A stretch of 5,390 bases of DNA, taken from Deltaproteobacteria bacterium. GTDB taxonomy: Bacteria > Desulfobacterota > Desulfarculia > Adiutricales > Adiutricaceae. A program made the translations under genes and the position numbers. A model generated the notes under the pieces. The model saw nothing but the letters and a program-made list of their open reading frames with translations, ran no database searches and was not told where the DNA came from. The DNA lies in the NCBI GenBank assembly GCA_031269135.1, contig JAISZP010000125.1, positions 1-5,390 on the forward strand, written 5' to 3'. Numbering within the stretch: position 1 is the stretch's first letter; each line of letters begins with the position of its first letter. Below, piece after piece: positions 1-5,390 of the stretch.

Positions 1-462
1 AACGCTCCTGTGAGCTGAGCTTAAAATCGAATACAACAAATTTTTGACTGTGGTTTTGCCCACTGAGCCGGTCACCGCGACGACGGTCGGGTCCACTTCG
101 TTTCTGAGGGCCAGCGCCAAGGCCCCTAAAGCTTTTACGGTATCGGAGACCCTAATGACGGGTCTGTTCATCGGAAGAGGTCCAACCTCGCGGTCGACTA
201 CGCAGGCTATGGCCCCCCGCGCGCAGGCGTCACTGGCAAAGTCGTGTCCGTCGAAACGCTCCCCTTTGATGGCCACGAAAACGTCTCCGCCTCGGACGGC
301 GCGAGTATCTGTGCTGACGGCCTGGACTATTTCCTCTTCATATTCTTCTTCATCCGCAGCGATTGCTCCGTAGGACAGCGCGCCTTGCATGTGGCGAGCG
401 ATATCCTTCAAGCTCAGTTTATGAGCCGCAAAACCCCTTCCGCTTCCAAGTTCCCCCGTCAT
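1..462 (-). CDS. murF: MurF, UDP-N-acetylmuramoyl-tripeptide--D-alanyl-D-alanine ligase, N-terminal part
   Basis: This is the first 154 codons of the cytoplasmic ATP-dependent ligase that adds the D-Ala-D-Ala dipeptide to the UDP-MurNAc tripeptide, the last cytoplasmic step of the pentapeptide. The N-terminal Mur ligase substrate domain shows VSTDTRAVRGGDVFVAIKGE (residues 49-68) followed by FDGHDF (70-75), matching the E. coli MurF pattern TTDTR...LFVALKGERFDAHDF. The ATP-binding P-loop TGSVGKTT is at residues 131-138. The protein continues past the left edge, so the central and C-terminal domains are not seen. The ATG at 462-460 is chosen because the in-frame murE stop lies only two codons upstream; a purine-rich GGGAAG at 480-475 is a weak, rather distant ribosome site. 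murE and murF are thus in the same frame, separated by a stop and six bases, which suggests coupled translation. Residues 38-44 (EEEYEEE) form an acidic insertion relative to E. coli MurF. Confidence 0.95.
   Translation of the reverse strand, partial: MTGELGSGRGFAAHKLSLKDIARHMQGALSYGAIAADEEEYEEEIVQAVSTDTRAVRGGDVFVAIKGERFDGHDFASDACARGAIACVVDREVGPLPMNRPVIRVSDTVKALGALALALRNEVDPTVVAVTGSVGKTTVKNLLYSILSSAHRSV
331..351 (-). repeat. GAA/GAG triplet run in murF
   Basis: Seven codons on the minus strand are GAA or GAG apart from one TAT, encoding EEEYEEE at MurF residues 38-44. The run lies in the N-terminal domain, just before the conserved STDTR motif, where E. coli MurF as I recall it has a shorter loop. 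It looks like a small triplet expansion that keeps the frame. It is short and could be chance acidic coding. Confidence 0.45.
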
Positions 463-468
463 GACGAA

Positions 469-2070
469 CTAACTCTTCCCTTGCGAGCGCAGAGCCTGGA
501 GAGCCTCGGTCCGATCGTCGAAAGGAAATTTTTCCCTGCCGATTATCTGATAGGTTTCATGGCCTTTACCGGCGATAAGCGCTATATCGCCTCTCTCCAT
601 CAAACTTGCGGCAAGTTGGATGGCCTTCCTTCTATCGGCCTCTATTATGAACTCTCCTTTTTTGACGATCTTTGGATTTTTTGAGGTGGTCAAACCTAGA
701 GACGTCAGCCCCTCGGCGGCTTGGCCTATGATCGAGAGGGGATCTTCCGTTCTGGGGTTGTCGGAGGTTAGAATAACCACGTCCGCGTCTTGGCCGGCTT
801 GCCGCCCCATCAAAGGTCTTTTTCCTCGGTCTCTGTCGCCGCCGCAGCCGAAGACGACTATAAGGCGCTTGGGACCCAGCTCTCTTAAAGCGCCTAAAGC
901 GGCCTTCAAGGCCGCAGGTTTATGGGCGTAATCGACCAAAGCCAAGTAATCGGGATTCGAGCCGACTTTTTCCAGGCGCCCAGGAGCGCCGACAGCTTCA
1001 CTCAGCGCTCTTTGGGTTGTCTCCCAGTCGAGACCGAAGATTTCGCCTAACGCGACCGCGCCAAGCAAATTCAAGGCGTTGAATTTTCCAAGAAGCGGAG
1101 AAGTCAGCTTATGGGTTTGCCAGGCGCCTTTGACGTTTACGGCGACGTCCATCGAAAGGCCAAAACGTCCAAGCTCCAAGTTCGAACCCCGAACCAGACA
1201 GTCGGAGTTGAAACCGTAACTCAAGGCCCTATGCTCTCGAATATGATCAATCCGCTCGGACGGGTTCGCTTCATCAAATAGTCTCGCTTCATTAGAAAGG
1301 CTCGCTTCATCAAATATGCACATTTCCTCAAACAGTCTCGCCCCGTAAGGGTCGTCTGTGCAGATGGCGCATGAGGGAAGCGCCCCAGACAGATGAGAGA
1401 TCATGAGCTTTCTTTTGGCCTGAAAGTAACTCTCCATATCTTCGTGATAATCAAGGTGGTCTCTTGAAAGGTTGGTGAAGAGTCCGGCTCTGAATTTCAT
1501 GTCCCCTAAGCGGCCGATAGACAAAGCGTGGGAGGAGACTTCCATTATCGCCGCCTGGCAACCGCTTTCCGCCATCGAGGCCAGCGTCCGATAAAGAAGG
1601 GGTCCTTCGGGGGTCGTGTTGGGAGCGTCGAGTTTGCCTCCGGGCCAGCGAAAATCGACCGTGCCTATGACGCCTGCGCGAACGCCCGCCTGGGTCAGCA
1701 TGCTCTCGAAGAGGTAGGAAATCGTCGTCTTGCCGCTGGTGCCGGTAAGACCGACCAAGGTCATCTTTTCATCGGGATTTCCGTAGAGTCGGCGAGCCAG
1801 GCGGCTGATCAACCATCTAAAATTCTCTTTAGGCGCGACAATTCTTGGACCTATATCCGGCATGTCCGGCTCGGTCAACAAAACGGCTGCGGCGCCGTTT
1901 TCCTTGGCCTGTCTTATGTAATCTCTGCCGTTTCGGCTCGCCCCTTCAACCGCCGCGAACAAATCTCCCGGCCCCGCCAACCGGCTGTCTTCGGTCAAAC
2001 CCGACAACTGCGGGTCGCCGTCCCCTCTGCATGCAAGTTTCAGACTCTGGGACAGTTCCTTCAATCTCAT
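469..2070 (-). CDS. murE: MurE, UDP-N-acetylmuramoyl-tripeptide synthetase (meso-DAP type)
   Basis: Cytoplasmic Mur ligase that adds the third peptide residue to UDP-MurNAc-L-Ala-D-Glu using ATP. At 533 aa it is somewhat longer than typical MurE (about 490-500). Visible motifs: N-terminal TEDSR (26-30) and GDLFAAVEG (35-43); P-loop GTSGKTT (110-116); TTPEG (152-156); EVSSHAL (177-183); NLSRDHLDYH (200-209); QAKRKL (217-222), whose Lys219 aligns with the carbamylated lysine of the family; DYAHKP (380-385); and FGCGGDRDRGKRP (407-419). DNPRTEDP (437-444) is the form found in meso-diaminopimelate-adding enzymes, so DAP is the inferred substrate. AGKGHETYQ (500-508) lies near the C-terminus. The ATG overlaps the ftsI stop as ATGA, with GAGG 10 nt upstream, indicating translational coupling. 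Residues 244-267 are an 18-bp tandem repeat not expected in the family. The stop is TAG. Confidence 0.97.
   Translation of the reverse strand: MRLKELSQSLKLACRGDGDPQLSGLTEDSRLAGPGDLFAAVEGASRNGRDYIRQAKENGAAAVLLTEPDMPDIGPRIVAPKENFRWLISRLARRLYGNPDEKMTLVGLTGTSGKTTISYLFESMLTQAGVRAGVIGTVDFRWPGGKLDAPNTTPEGPLLYRTLASMAESGCQAAIMEVSSHALSIGRLGDMKFRAGLFTNLSRDHLDYHEDMESYFQAKRKLMISHLSGALPSCAICTDDPYGARLFEEMCIFDEASLSNEARLFDEANPSERIDHIREHRALSYGFNSDCLVRGSNLELGRFGLSMDVAVNVKGAWQTHKLTSPLLGKFNALNLLGAVALGEIFGLDWETTQRALSEAVGAPGRLEKVGSNPDYLALVDYAHKPAALKAALGALRELGPKRLIVVFGCGGDRDRGKRPLMGRQAGQDADVVILTSDNPRTEDPLSIIGQAAEGLTSLGLTTSKNPKIVKKGEFIIEADRRKAIQLAASLMERGDIALIAGKGHETYQIIGREKFPFDDRTEALQALRSQGKS
1270..1341 (-). repeat. 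18-bp tandem repeat inside murE, four units
   Basis: Four adjoining 18-nt units lie at 1341-1324, 1323-1306, 1305-1288 and 1287-1270 on the coding strand. The last unit reads GCGAGACTATTTGATGAA; the first differs from it at two positions and the middle two are more diverged. They encode six-residue units, the first ARLFEE (244-249) and the last ARLFDE (262-267). A fifth, weak unit may follow (ANPSER, 268-273). Because the period is a multiple of three, the frame is kept. The location corresponds to the start of the central domain after TDDPYG, where E. coli MurE continues without such a repeat, so this looks like an in-frame duplication. Confidence 0.85.
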
Positions 2071-4187
2071 CTGCTCGGCGCCTCGAAGACCACTCTGGCC
2101 ATCTGTCCTTTGACCACCGGCGCTCCACCGGGCGGGTGCTGCGTCACCGATATGCCGCTGCCGTGATATTCCAAAGCCATATGATACGGAGTCATCAGAT
2201 CCAAGACCTCGCGCATCGAAAGACCTGCCAGGTTCGGCATCACGCCCGTCCCCCCATCGTCGCCGGGCGGCCTGACGTCGATGTCTTGATTTTCGCCGAC
2301 AGGTTTGGCGAACTCGAACTGAGGCGAAGTCAACGTCATATCCTCCAAAGGCTTGACGGGACCATCTCCTTTATCGCCCTGAGGCAAAATGACTTTCACA
2401 TAATTGTAGGAAGTGCGCTCGGACATTAAAACTCCCGGCGCTCCGGGTTCGGGGCGGTCCAAGACCGGCCAAGCGGGTTCGCTTGGGGTTTCCACCGGCG
2501 GGATATCCAAAAGAGGCAGAGACTGGCTCATTATTTCCTTAAAGACCGGCGCCGCCACCTCGCCTCCGTGGTAGGCGGGGTAAGGCTCGTCCAAAATCAC
2601 CAAAATGCAGAGCTCGGGATTGTGATAGGGGGCGACGCCCACGAAAGAAGCGACATATTTGCCGCTGGCGTAGCCTTTGCTTCCGATGTCGACTTTTTGA
2701 GCCGTCCCGGTCTTGCCGGCCACCGGATACTCTTCAATGTCGGCTCTTCGTCCCGTGCCGCCCTTCATGACCGCCATACGGGTCATGGCCATGACCTGGC
2801 GGGCGGTGAGCGGGGAGACGACTTGCCTTACGATCTGAGGCGGACGATGCTCGATGGTGTTTCCCTGGGCGTCGATCACTCTGGAAACCAAACTGGGACG
2901 CATCAAGACGCCGTCGTTGGCCAGCGCGCTCGCGGCCATGACAAGCTGCAAGGCCGTAACCGATATGCCCTGTCCGAAACTGATGTTGGCGGCATCAAGC
3001 ACGTGCCATTTCGATGGAGACCGCAACATTCCGGCCGACTCTCCCGCCGGGTAGCTCAGGCCCGTCTTCTGCCCGAATCCGAACTTGTTGAGATAGCTGT
3101 AGAGTTTATGAGAGCCGAGCCTTTCGCCGATCTTGCTGGCCCCGATGTTGGAGGATTTTTTGACGATCTCGCTTACCGAAAGATCTCCGTAGATCCCTGT
3201 ATCTCTGATGGGCTGGTGAGTGTCTATTTGGTACAGACCGTTTTCGCAGAAAAAGACCGTATCGGGATTGACCAACCCCTCTTCGAGAGCCGCCGAAACG
3301 GTGAATATCTTTAAGGTGCTTCCCGGCTCCAAGGGATCGGTCAAGACTTTGTTGCGGCGATCGGCCATATCCGAAAGAGAGTAATTGTTGGGATCGAAGG
3401 AGGGGTAGACGGCTGAGGCCAATATTTCGCCTGTGCTGGGTTTGACCACGATCGCCATGGCGCTTTTGGCGTTGTTTTCGATGGCCGCCTTGGCGATGGC
3501 CTTTTCGGCGATGTTCTGAATCCGCATGTCCAGAGTAAGCACGACCGAGGCGCCTTTGGGCTGATCGATGACTTGTCCGGGCTCGTCCACAAAGATTCGA
3601 CCGAACCCGTCTCTTCTGACTTTAACTTTGCTGGGATCGACCACCAGCTTATCTTCCAAAGCCAGCTCCAAGCCTTCCAAACCGTTTCCGTCGTTGCCCA
3701 CAAAACCCAAAAAATGGGAAGCCAGAGTCCCGTTCGGATAATCCCGCCGGTATTCCTTGATCAGACCTACTCCCTTTATGCCTAAAGCCTTGACCGCTTG
3801 AGCCTCTTGAACCGTGACATGGCGCTTTAAGTAAGCGCTGTTTTGAAGCCTTTCGAGTTTTTTGTTGATCGTTTCATAATCCATGTACAAAGCCGTCCAG
3901 AGCTTATAGGCCGTGTCCCCGACGTCTTTCAGGGCCCTACGATCCACGAAGACGGAATCCACCGCGACCGATGTCGCGAGCTTTTCCCCATTGCGGTCGA
4001 AAATATCTCCTCTGACGTACCCTAAACTGTAGAGCCTGTGCGTGGAGCCGCTGGCCCTTTTCGTCAGGTAATCGCTGTGGATCACCTGCAGCCTTATCGC
4101 TTGACCGATGATGGCCAAAAAACAGATGATGAAGCAGCCTAAGATGAAGTAGAGCCTATATTTATGTGAATCCGGCAGGGTTTTCAT
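2067..4187 (-). CDS. ftsI: FtsI/PBP3, septal peptidoglycan transpeptidase with C-terminal PASTA domain
   Basis: Class B penicillin-binding protein of 706 aa, anchored in the inner membrane with its catalytic part in the periplasm, crosslinking septal peptidoglycan. A short cytoplasmic N-terminus precedes one membrane helix (about 11-35). The PBP dimerisation region begins with RGDIFDRNG (59-67). The transpeptidase domain carries all three active-site motifs: STLK (290-293, nucleophile Ser290), SSN (345-347) and KTG (492-494). A Pro/Glu/Asp-rich linker (about 560-645) leads to one PASTA domain (about 649-703), beginning VMPNLAGLSMREVLDLM. PASTA is absent from E. coli FtsI but present in deltaproteobacterial FtsI and Gram-positive PBPs. 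The position after ftsL and before murE supports division FtsI rather than elongation PBP2. No good Shine-Dalgarno precedes the ATG; a possible 23-codon leader overlaps it. The stop is TGA, overlapping murE. Confidence 0.96.
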   Translation of the reverse strand: MKTLPDSHKYRLYFILGCFIICFLAIIGQAIRLQVIHSDYLTKRASGSTHRLYSLGYVRGDIFDRNGEKLATSVAVDSVFVDRRALKDVGDTAYKLWTALYMDYETINKKLERLQNSAYLKRHVTVQEAQAVKALGIKGVGLIKEYRRDYPNGTLASHFLGFVGNDGNGLEGLELALEDKLVVDPSKVKVRRDGFGRIFVDEPGQVIDQPKGASVVLTLDMRIQNIAEKAIAKAAIENNAKSAMAIVVKPSTGEILASAVYPSFDPNNYSLSDMADRRNKVLTDPLEPGSTLKIFTVSAALEEGLVNPDTVFFCENGLYQIDTHQPIRDTGIYGDLSVSEIVKKSSNIGASKIGERLGSHKLYSYLNKFGFGQKTGLSYPAGESAGMLRSPSKWHVLDAANISFGQGISVTALQLVMAASALANDGVLMRPSLVSRVIDAQGNTIEHRPPQIVRQVVSPLTARQVMAMTRMAVMKGGTGRRADIEEYPVAGKTGTAQKVDIGSKGYASGKYVASFVGVAPYHNPELCILVILDEPYPAYHGGEVAAPVFKEIMSQSLPLLDIPPVETPSEPAWPVLDRPEPGAPGVLMSERTSYNYVKVILPQGDKGDGPVKPLEDMTLTSPQFEFAKPVGENQDIDVRPPGDDGGTGVMPNLAGLSMREVLDLMTPYHMALEYHGSGISVTQHPPGGAPVVKGQMARVVFEAPSR
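2081..2084 (-). promoter_or_regulatory. Probable ribosome binding site of murE
   Basis: GAGG on the minus strand, 10 nt before the murE ATG and inside the last codons of ftsI. Together with the ATGA stop/start overlap it supports the chosen start and coupled translation of murE after ftsI. Confidence 0.5.
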
Positions 4188-4255
4188 GGAAACTCACGAA
4201 CTTTTTGTTGAAGAACAAAGGCTGAAAACGCTCGTAAAATATTCAATGCTTGCAT
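4184..4255 (-). other. Possible 23-codon leader ORF overlapping the ftsI start
   Basis: A short frame starts at ATG 4255-4253 (MQALN...) and ends ...REFP with a TGA that overlaps the ftsI ATG (ATGA). ftsI has no convincing ribosome site of its own, so ribosomes finishing this leader could restart at ftsI. Against it, the leader has no Shine-Dalgarno either, is not recognised as any family, and an ATGA overlap occurs by chance fairly often. Its start codon lies in a weak inverted repeat (aaatat at 4237-4242 and atattt at 4254-4259). Treat as a candidate only. Confidence 0.2.
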
Positions 4256-4294
4256 ATTTAAGCGTTACATATGCAACAGTTACATATTTAAATA
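4250..4294 (-). repeat. 15-nt periodic A/T-rich repeat in the ftsL-ftsI spacer
   Basis: Three 15-nt units can be laid end to end on the plus strand at 4250-4264, 4265-4279 and 4280-4294. They share t-t-R-c-a-t-a-t; for example, GTTACATAT occurs at 4264-4272 and 4279-4287, and ATATTTAA at 4254-4261 and 4284-4291. On the coding strand each unit contributes one ATG, followed by TAA in the first two and CAA in the third. The remaining spacer bases (4188-4249) hold only the possible leader; no convincing promoter or terminator was seen in 4188-4299. Confidence 0.6.
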
Positions 4295-4299
4295 GTTAT

Positions 4300-4755
4300 T
4301 CACTCAATGATGACGATCTGTCCCTTGCTCGGGGTCACCAAACCAAGAGACTCTCTGGCCACGACGTCAAGATCCTCGAAGACGGTCAATCTAGCCATAT
4401 CGGCTTTAAGCTCTCGGTTGATTTCCGTCAGTCTCACCTTTTCGTTGGTGAGCCTTGAGACCTCACGACCGAGTCGGTTGTGGTTTATGGCCAAGTAAAT
4501 AAAAGCCGCAAAACAAAATATGCTCACCAAGCTTATGAAAGACACCACCAAAAACTTTTTAAACGGCATCAGAGTCACGCGCTCTTGAGGCTCAAGCTCC
4601 AACTCCGGCTCGTTTTGCTCCAAAGCCGCCCGCTGTCTTACGATTTTGTTTTGACGAATTTCTTTCTGGGTGTTTTTCCAAACGGGATTGGCGGCCCTGT
4701 CGGCGGCAGTCAAAAAAGTTTTTCTGTTGGTCTCCCATTTCCTAGCTACAGCCAT
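4300..4755 (-). CDS. ftsL: FtsL-like cell division protein
   Basis: Small bitopic membrane protein of 151 aa. The family joins FtsB and FtsQ (DivIB) in the divisome and helps activate the septal synthase FtsW-FtsI. FtsL sequences are poorly conserved, so the call rests on architecture and position. A basic and acidic cytoplasmic tail (1-66) is followed by one hydrophobic helix (about 68-90), then a periplasmic heptad-like coiled coil (about 92-126, with RLTNEKVRLTEINREL at 101-116) and a C-terminal ARESLGLVTPSKGQIVII (133-150), close to the usual FtsL ending. It sits between rsmH and ftsI as in many dcw clusters. The ATG at 4755 is supported by GGAG 10 nt upstream. The cytoplasmic tail is longer than in E. 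coli FtsL. The stop is TGA; a GTG overlaps it but opens only a seven-codon frame. Confidence 0.88.
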   Translation of the reverse strand: MAVARKWETNRKTFLTAADRAANPVWKNTQKEIRQNKIVRQRAALEQNEPELELEPQERVTLMPFKKFLVVSFISLVSIFCFAAFIYLAINHNRLGREVSRLTNEKVRLTEINRELKADMARLTVFEDLDVVARESLGLVTPSKGQIVIIE

Positions 4756-4765
4756 CTTGTCGTCG

Positions 4766-4769
4766 CTCC
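4766..4769 (-). promoter_or_regulatory. Ribosome binding site of ftsL
   Basis: GGAG on the minus strand, 10 nt before the ftsL ATG. It lies immediately downstream (in the coding direction) of the last T-tract of the spacer array and fixes the ftsL start. Confidence 0.65.
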
Positions 4770-4948
4770 AAAAAAATGCCGGCTTAAAAAAAATGCTCTC
4801 TCGAAAAAGCGGCTGAAAAAAATGCTCTCAAAAAAACTGACTCAAAAAAGACGTCTCAAAAAAAGTTCTCTGAAAAAAAGTTCTCTGAAAAATGCTCTCA
4901 AAAAAAATACGGACTCAAAAAATCTCTAAAAAAAACATCTTAAAAAAA
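4770..4948 (-). repeat. Array of 13 T-tracts, period about 14 nt, between rsmH and ftsL
   Basis: The plus strand shows 13 runs of five to eight A, starting at 4770, 4786, 4804, 4816, 4830, 4844, 4858, 4873, 4888, 4900, 4917, 4928 and 4942 (run lengths 7, 8, 5, 7, 7, 6, 7, 7, 5, 8, 6, 8, 7). Steps are 11-18 nt and average 14.3. Linkers are related: ATGCTCTC follows the runs at 4786, 4816 and 4888, and the unit AAAAAAAGTTCTCTG is repeated exactly at 4858-4872 and 4873-4887. The array fills nearly the whole 195-nt spacer. In the transcript it would be a U-rich leader ahead of ftsL. No terminator-grade hairpin was seen; only short palindromes such as AGACGTCT (4849-4856) precede some runs. Its function is unknown; degenerate tandem duplication is the simplest origin. 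Confidence 0.88.
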
Positions 4949-4950
4949 CT

Positions 4951-5390
4951 CTAAAGAGCTTCAGCAACTCTTAATTTGGCCGATCTGGCCCGGCGATTAT
5001 CAGCCGTTTCGGTTGCCCCGGGTTTGACGAACTTAGGACCTATCTGCCTCCAAAGACTATTGCCGCTTTTTTCTCCTTTAAGATCGTCGACAGTGAAAAT
5101 TTCGTCTTTCTCCTCGTGTTTTTGTTTAGTCATATTTCCGTCGTCGTCGAAAGAGACCCTTCCAAAAACCGATTGGCCCTTAAAAGCGTTTTTGACCAGC
5201 CTATCTTCCAATGAATGAAAACTAATCACCGCCAAACGACCGCCCTTGTTGAGGCATTTATGGGCGTCATTCAAAAAGCGATCCAGCGACTCCAGTTCCC
5301 GGTTTACGGCCAACCTCAGGGCCATAAACATCTTCGTCGCCGGATGAATTCGAGGAGGCCGGCCCCGAATCGGCGAGACTCTCAGCGCTA
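4951..5390 (-). CDS. rsmH: RsmH, 16S rRNA (cytosine(1402)-N(4))-methyltransferase, C-terminal part
   Basis: The last 145 complete codons (from 5388) of the SAM-dependent enzyme, also called MraW, that methylates N4 of C1402 in the decoding centre of 16S rRNA. The frame is open to the right edge, so the first ATG seen (5331) is internal. Family signatures are IHPATK followed by [10 protein letters not shown] (E. coli HPATRTFQA...VNSEL), [18 protein letters not shown], and the terminal [17 protein letters not shown], matching the usual NPRARSSVLRIAE ending. The N-terminal part and most of the SAM-binding fold are outside the window. Between HSLEDR and the terminal motif the stretch is longer than in E. 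coli by roughly 20 residues and very charged ([16 protein letters not shown]). The gene usually stands near the head of the dcw cluster, upstream of ftsL, as here. The stop is TAG, followed at once by the T-tract array. Confidence 0.96.
   Translation of the reverse strand, partial: ALRVSPIRGRPPRIHPATKMFMALRLAVNRELESLDRFLNDAHKCLNKGGRLAVISFHSLEDRLVKNAFKGQSVFGRVSFDDDGNMTKQKHEEKDEIFTVDDLKGEKSGNSLWRQIGPKFVKPGATETADNRRARSAKLRVAEAL

Noticed and set aside
1528..2429. Two overlapping plus-strand frames of 212 and 194 codons
   Set aside because: Both are antisense to murE and ftsI, overlap each other, and show no recognisable domain or ribosome site.
2568..3314. Long plus-strand frame of 248 codons
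   Set aside because: It is antisense to the transpeptidase domain of ftsI, which has all catalytic motifs. The frame is a by-product of codon bias.
4268..4285. TAA read as glutamine (recoding)
   Set aside because: None of the four visible gene stops is TAA (TAG, TGA, TGA, TAG) and the two TAA codons align with a CAA, but four stops are too few to matter. The full-length genes contain no in-frame TAA, and this reassignment is not known in bacteria.
4188..4299. Internal sigma-70 promoter for ftsI
   Set aside because: The spacer is A/T-rich and offers many partial -10 and -35 look-alikes, but no pair with good matches at 16-18 nt spacing on the minus strand.
4480..4929. Plus-strand frame with a Lys- and Leu-rich repetitive C-terminus
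   Set aside because: It runs antisense to ftsL and then through the A-tracts, which translate as Lys by composition. There is no family resemblance and no ribosome site, while the minus strand holds a well-supported gene.
4770..4948. CRISPR array
   Set aside because: The period of about 14 nt is far too short, the repeats are homopolymer runs, and there are no unique spacers of 25-40 nt or cas genes.
4770..4948. Phased A-tract intrinsic DNA bend
   Set aside because: The steps vary from 11 to 18 nt and average 14.3, so the tracts do not stay on one face of the helix. Some local curvature is possible but not a coherent bend.
4942..4962. Rho-independent terminator after rsmH
   Set aside because: CTCTTTAGAG before a T7 tract could form only a four-base-pair stem with a two-base loop, too weak to call. 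Later T-tracts also lack stable stems, and the downstream genes belong to the same cluster.

Overview
The window is a section of a bacterial division and cell wall (dcw) cluster. All supported genes lie on the minus strand, so transcription runs from the right edge to the left: rsmH (3' part), ftsL, ftsI, murE, murF (5' part). The gene order, a class B penicillin-binding protein ending in a single PASTA domain, and a MurE with the DNPR motif of the meso-diaminopimelate-adding enzymes fit a Gram-negative, DAP-type bacterium. A deltaproteobacterial (Desulfobacterota-like) source is my best guess from gene order and the PASTA-bearing FtsI, but the sequence does not prove it. G+C is about half by eye, with two strongly A/T-rich spacers.

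Layout from right to left: 5390-4951 is the C-terminal part of the 16S rRNA methyltransferase RsmH. 4950-4756 is a spacer filled almost entirely by 13 T-tracts (read on the coding strand) spaced about 14 nt apart. 4755-4300 is FtsL, a short bitopic coiled-coil protein. 4299-4188 is an A/T-rich spacer with a 15-nt periodic repeat holding two ATG-TAA start-stop pairs and a possible 23-codon leader that overlaps the ftsI start. 4187-2067 is FtsI, 2070-469 is MurE (4-nt ATGA overlap with ftsI), and 462-1 is the N-terminal 154 residues of MurF, cut by the window edge just after its P-loop. No gene-free stretch exceeds 300 bases.

Functionally, MurE and MurF add the third residue and the D-Ala-D-Ala dipeptide to the cytoplasmic UDP-MurNAc peptide. 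FtsI crosslinks the resulting peptidoglycan at the septum, and FtsL is part of the divisome subcomplex that activates the septal synthase. RsmH modifies 16S rRNA and is a usual passenger of the cluster.

The genes themselves are ordinary. The unusual part is that four separate short-period repeat tracts sit in this one operon: the T-tract array, the 15-nt spacer repeat, an in-frame 18-bp repeat inside murE, and a GAA-type triplet run in murF. No new defence, mobile or RNA system was found.
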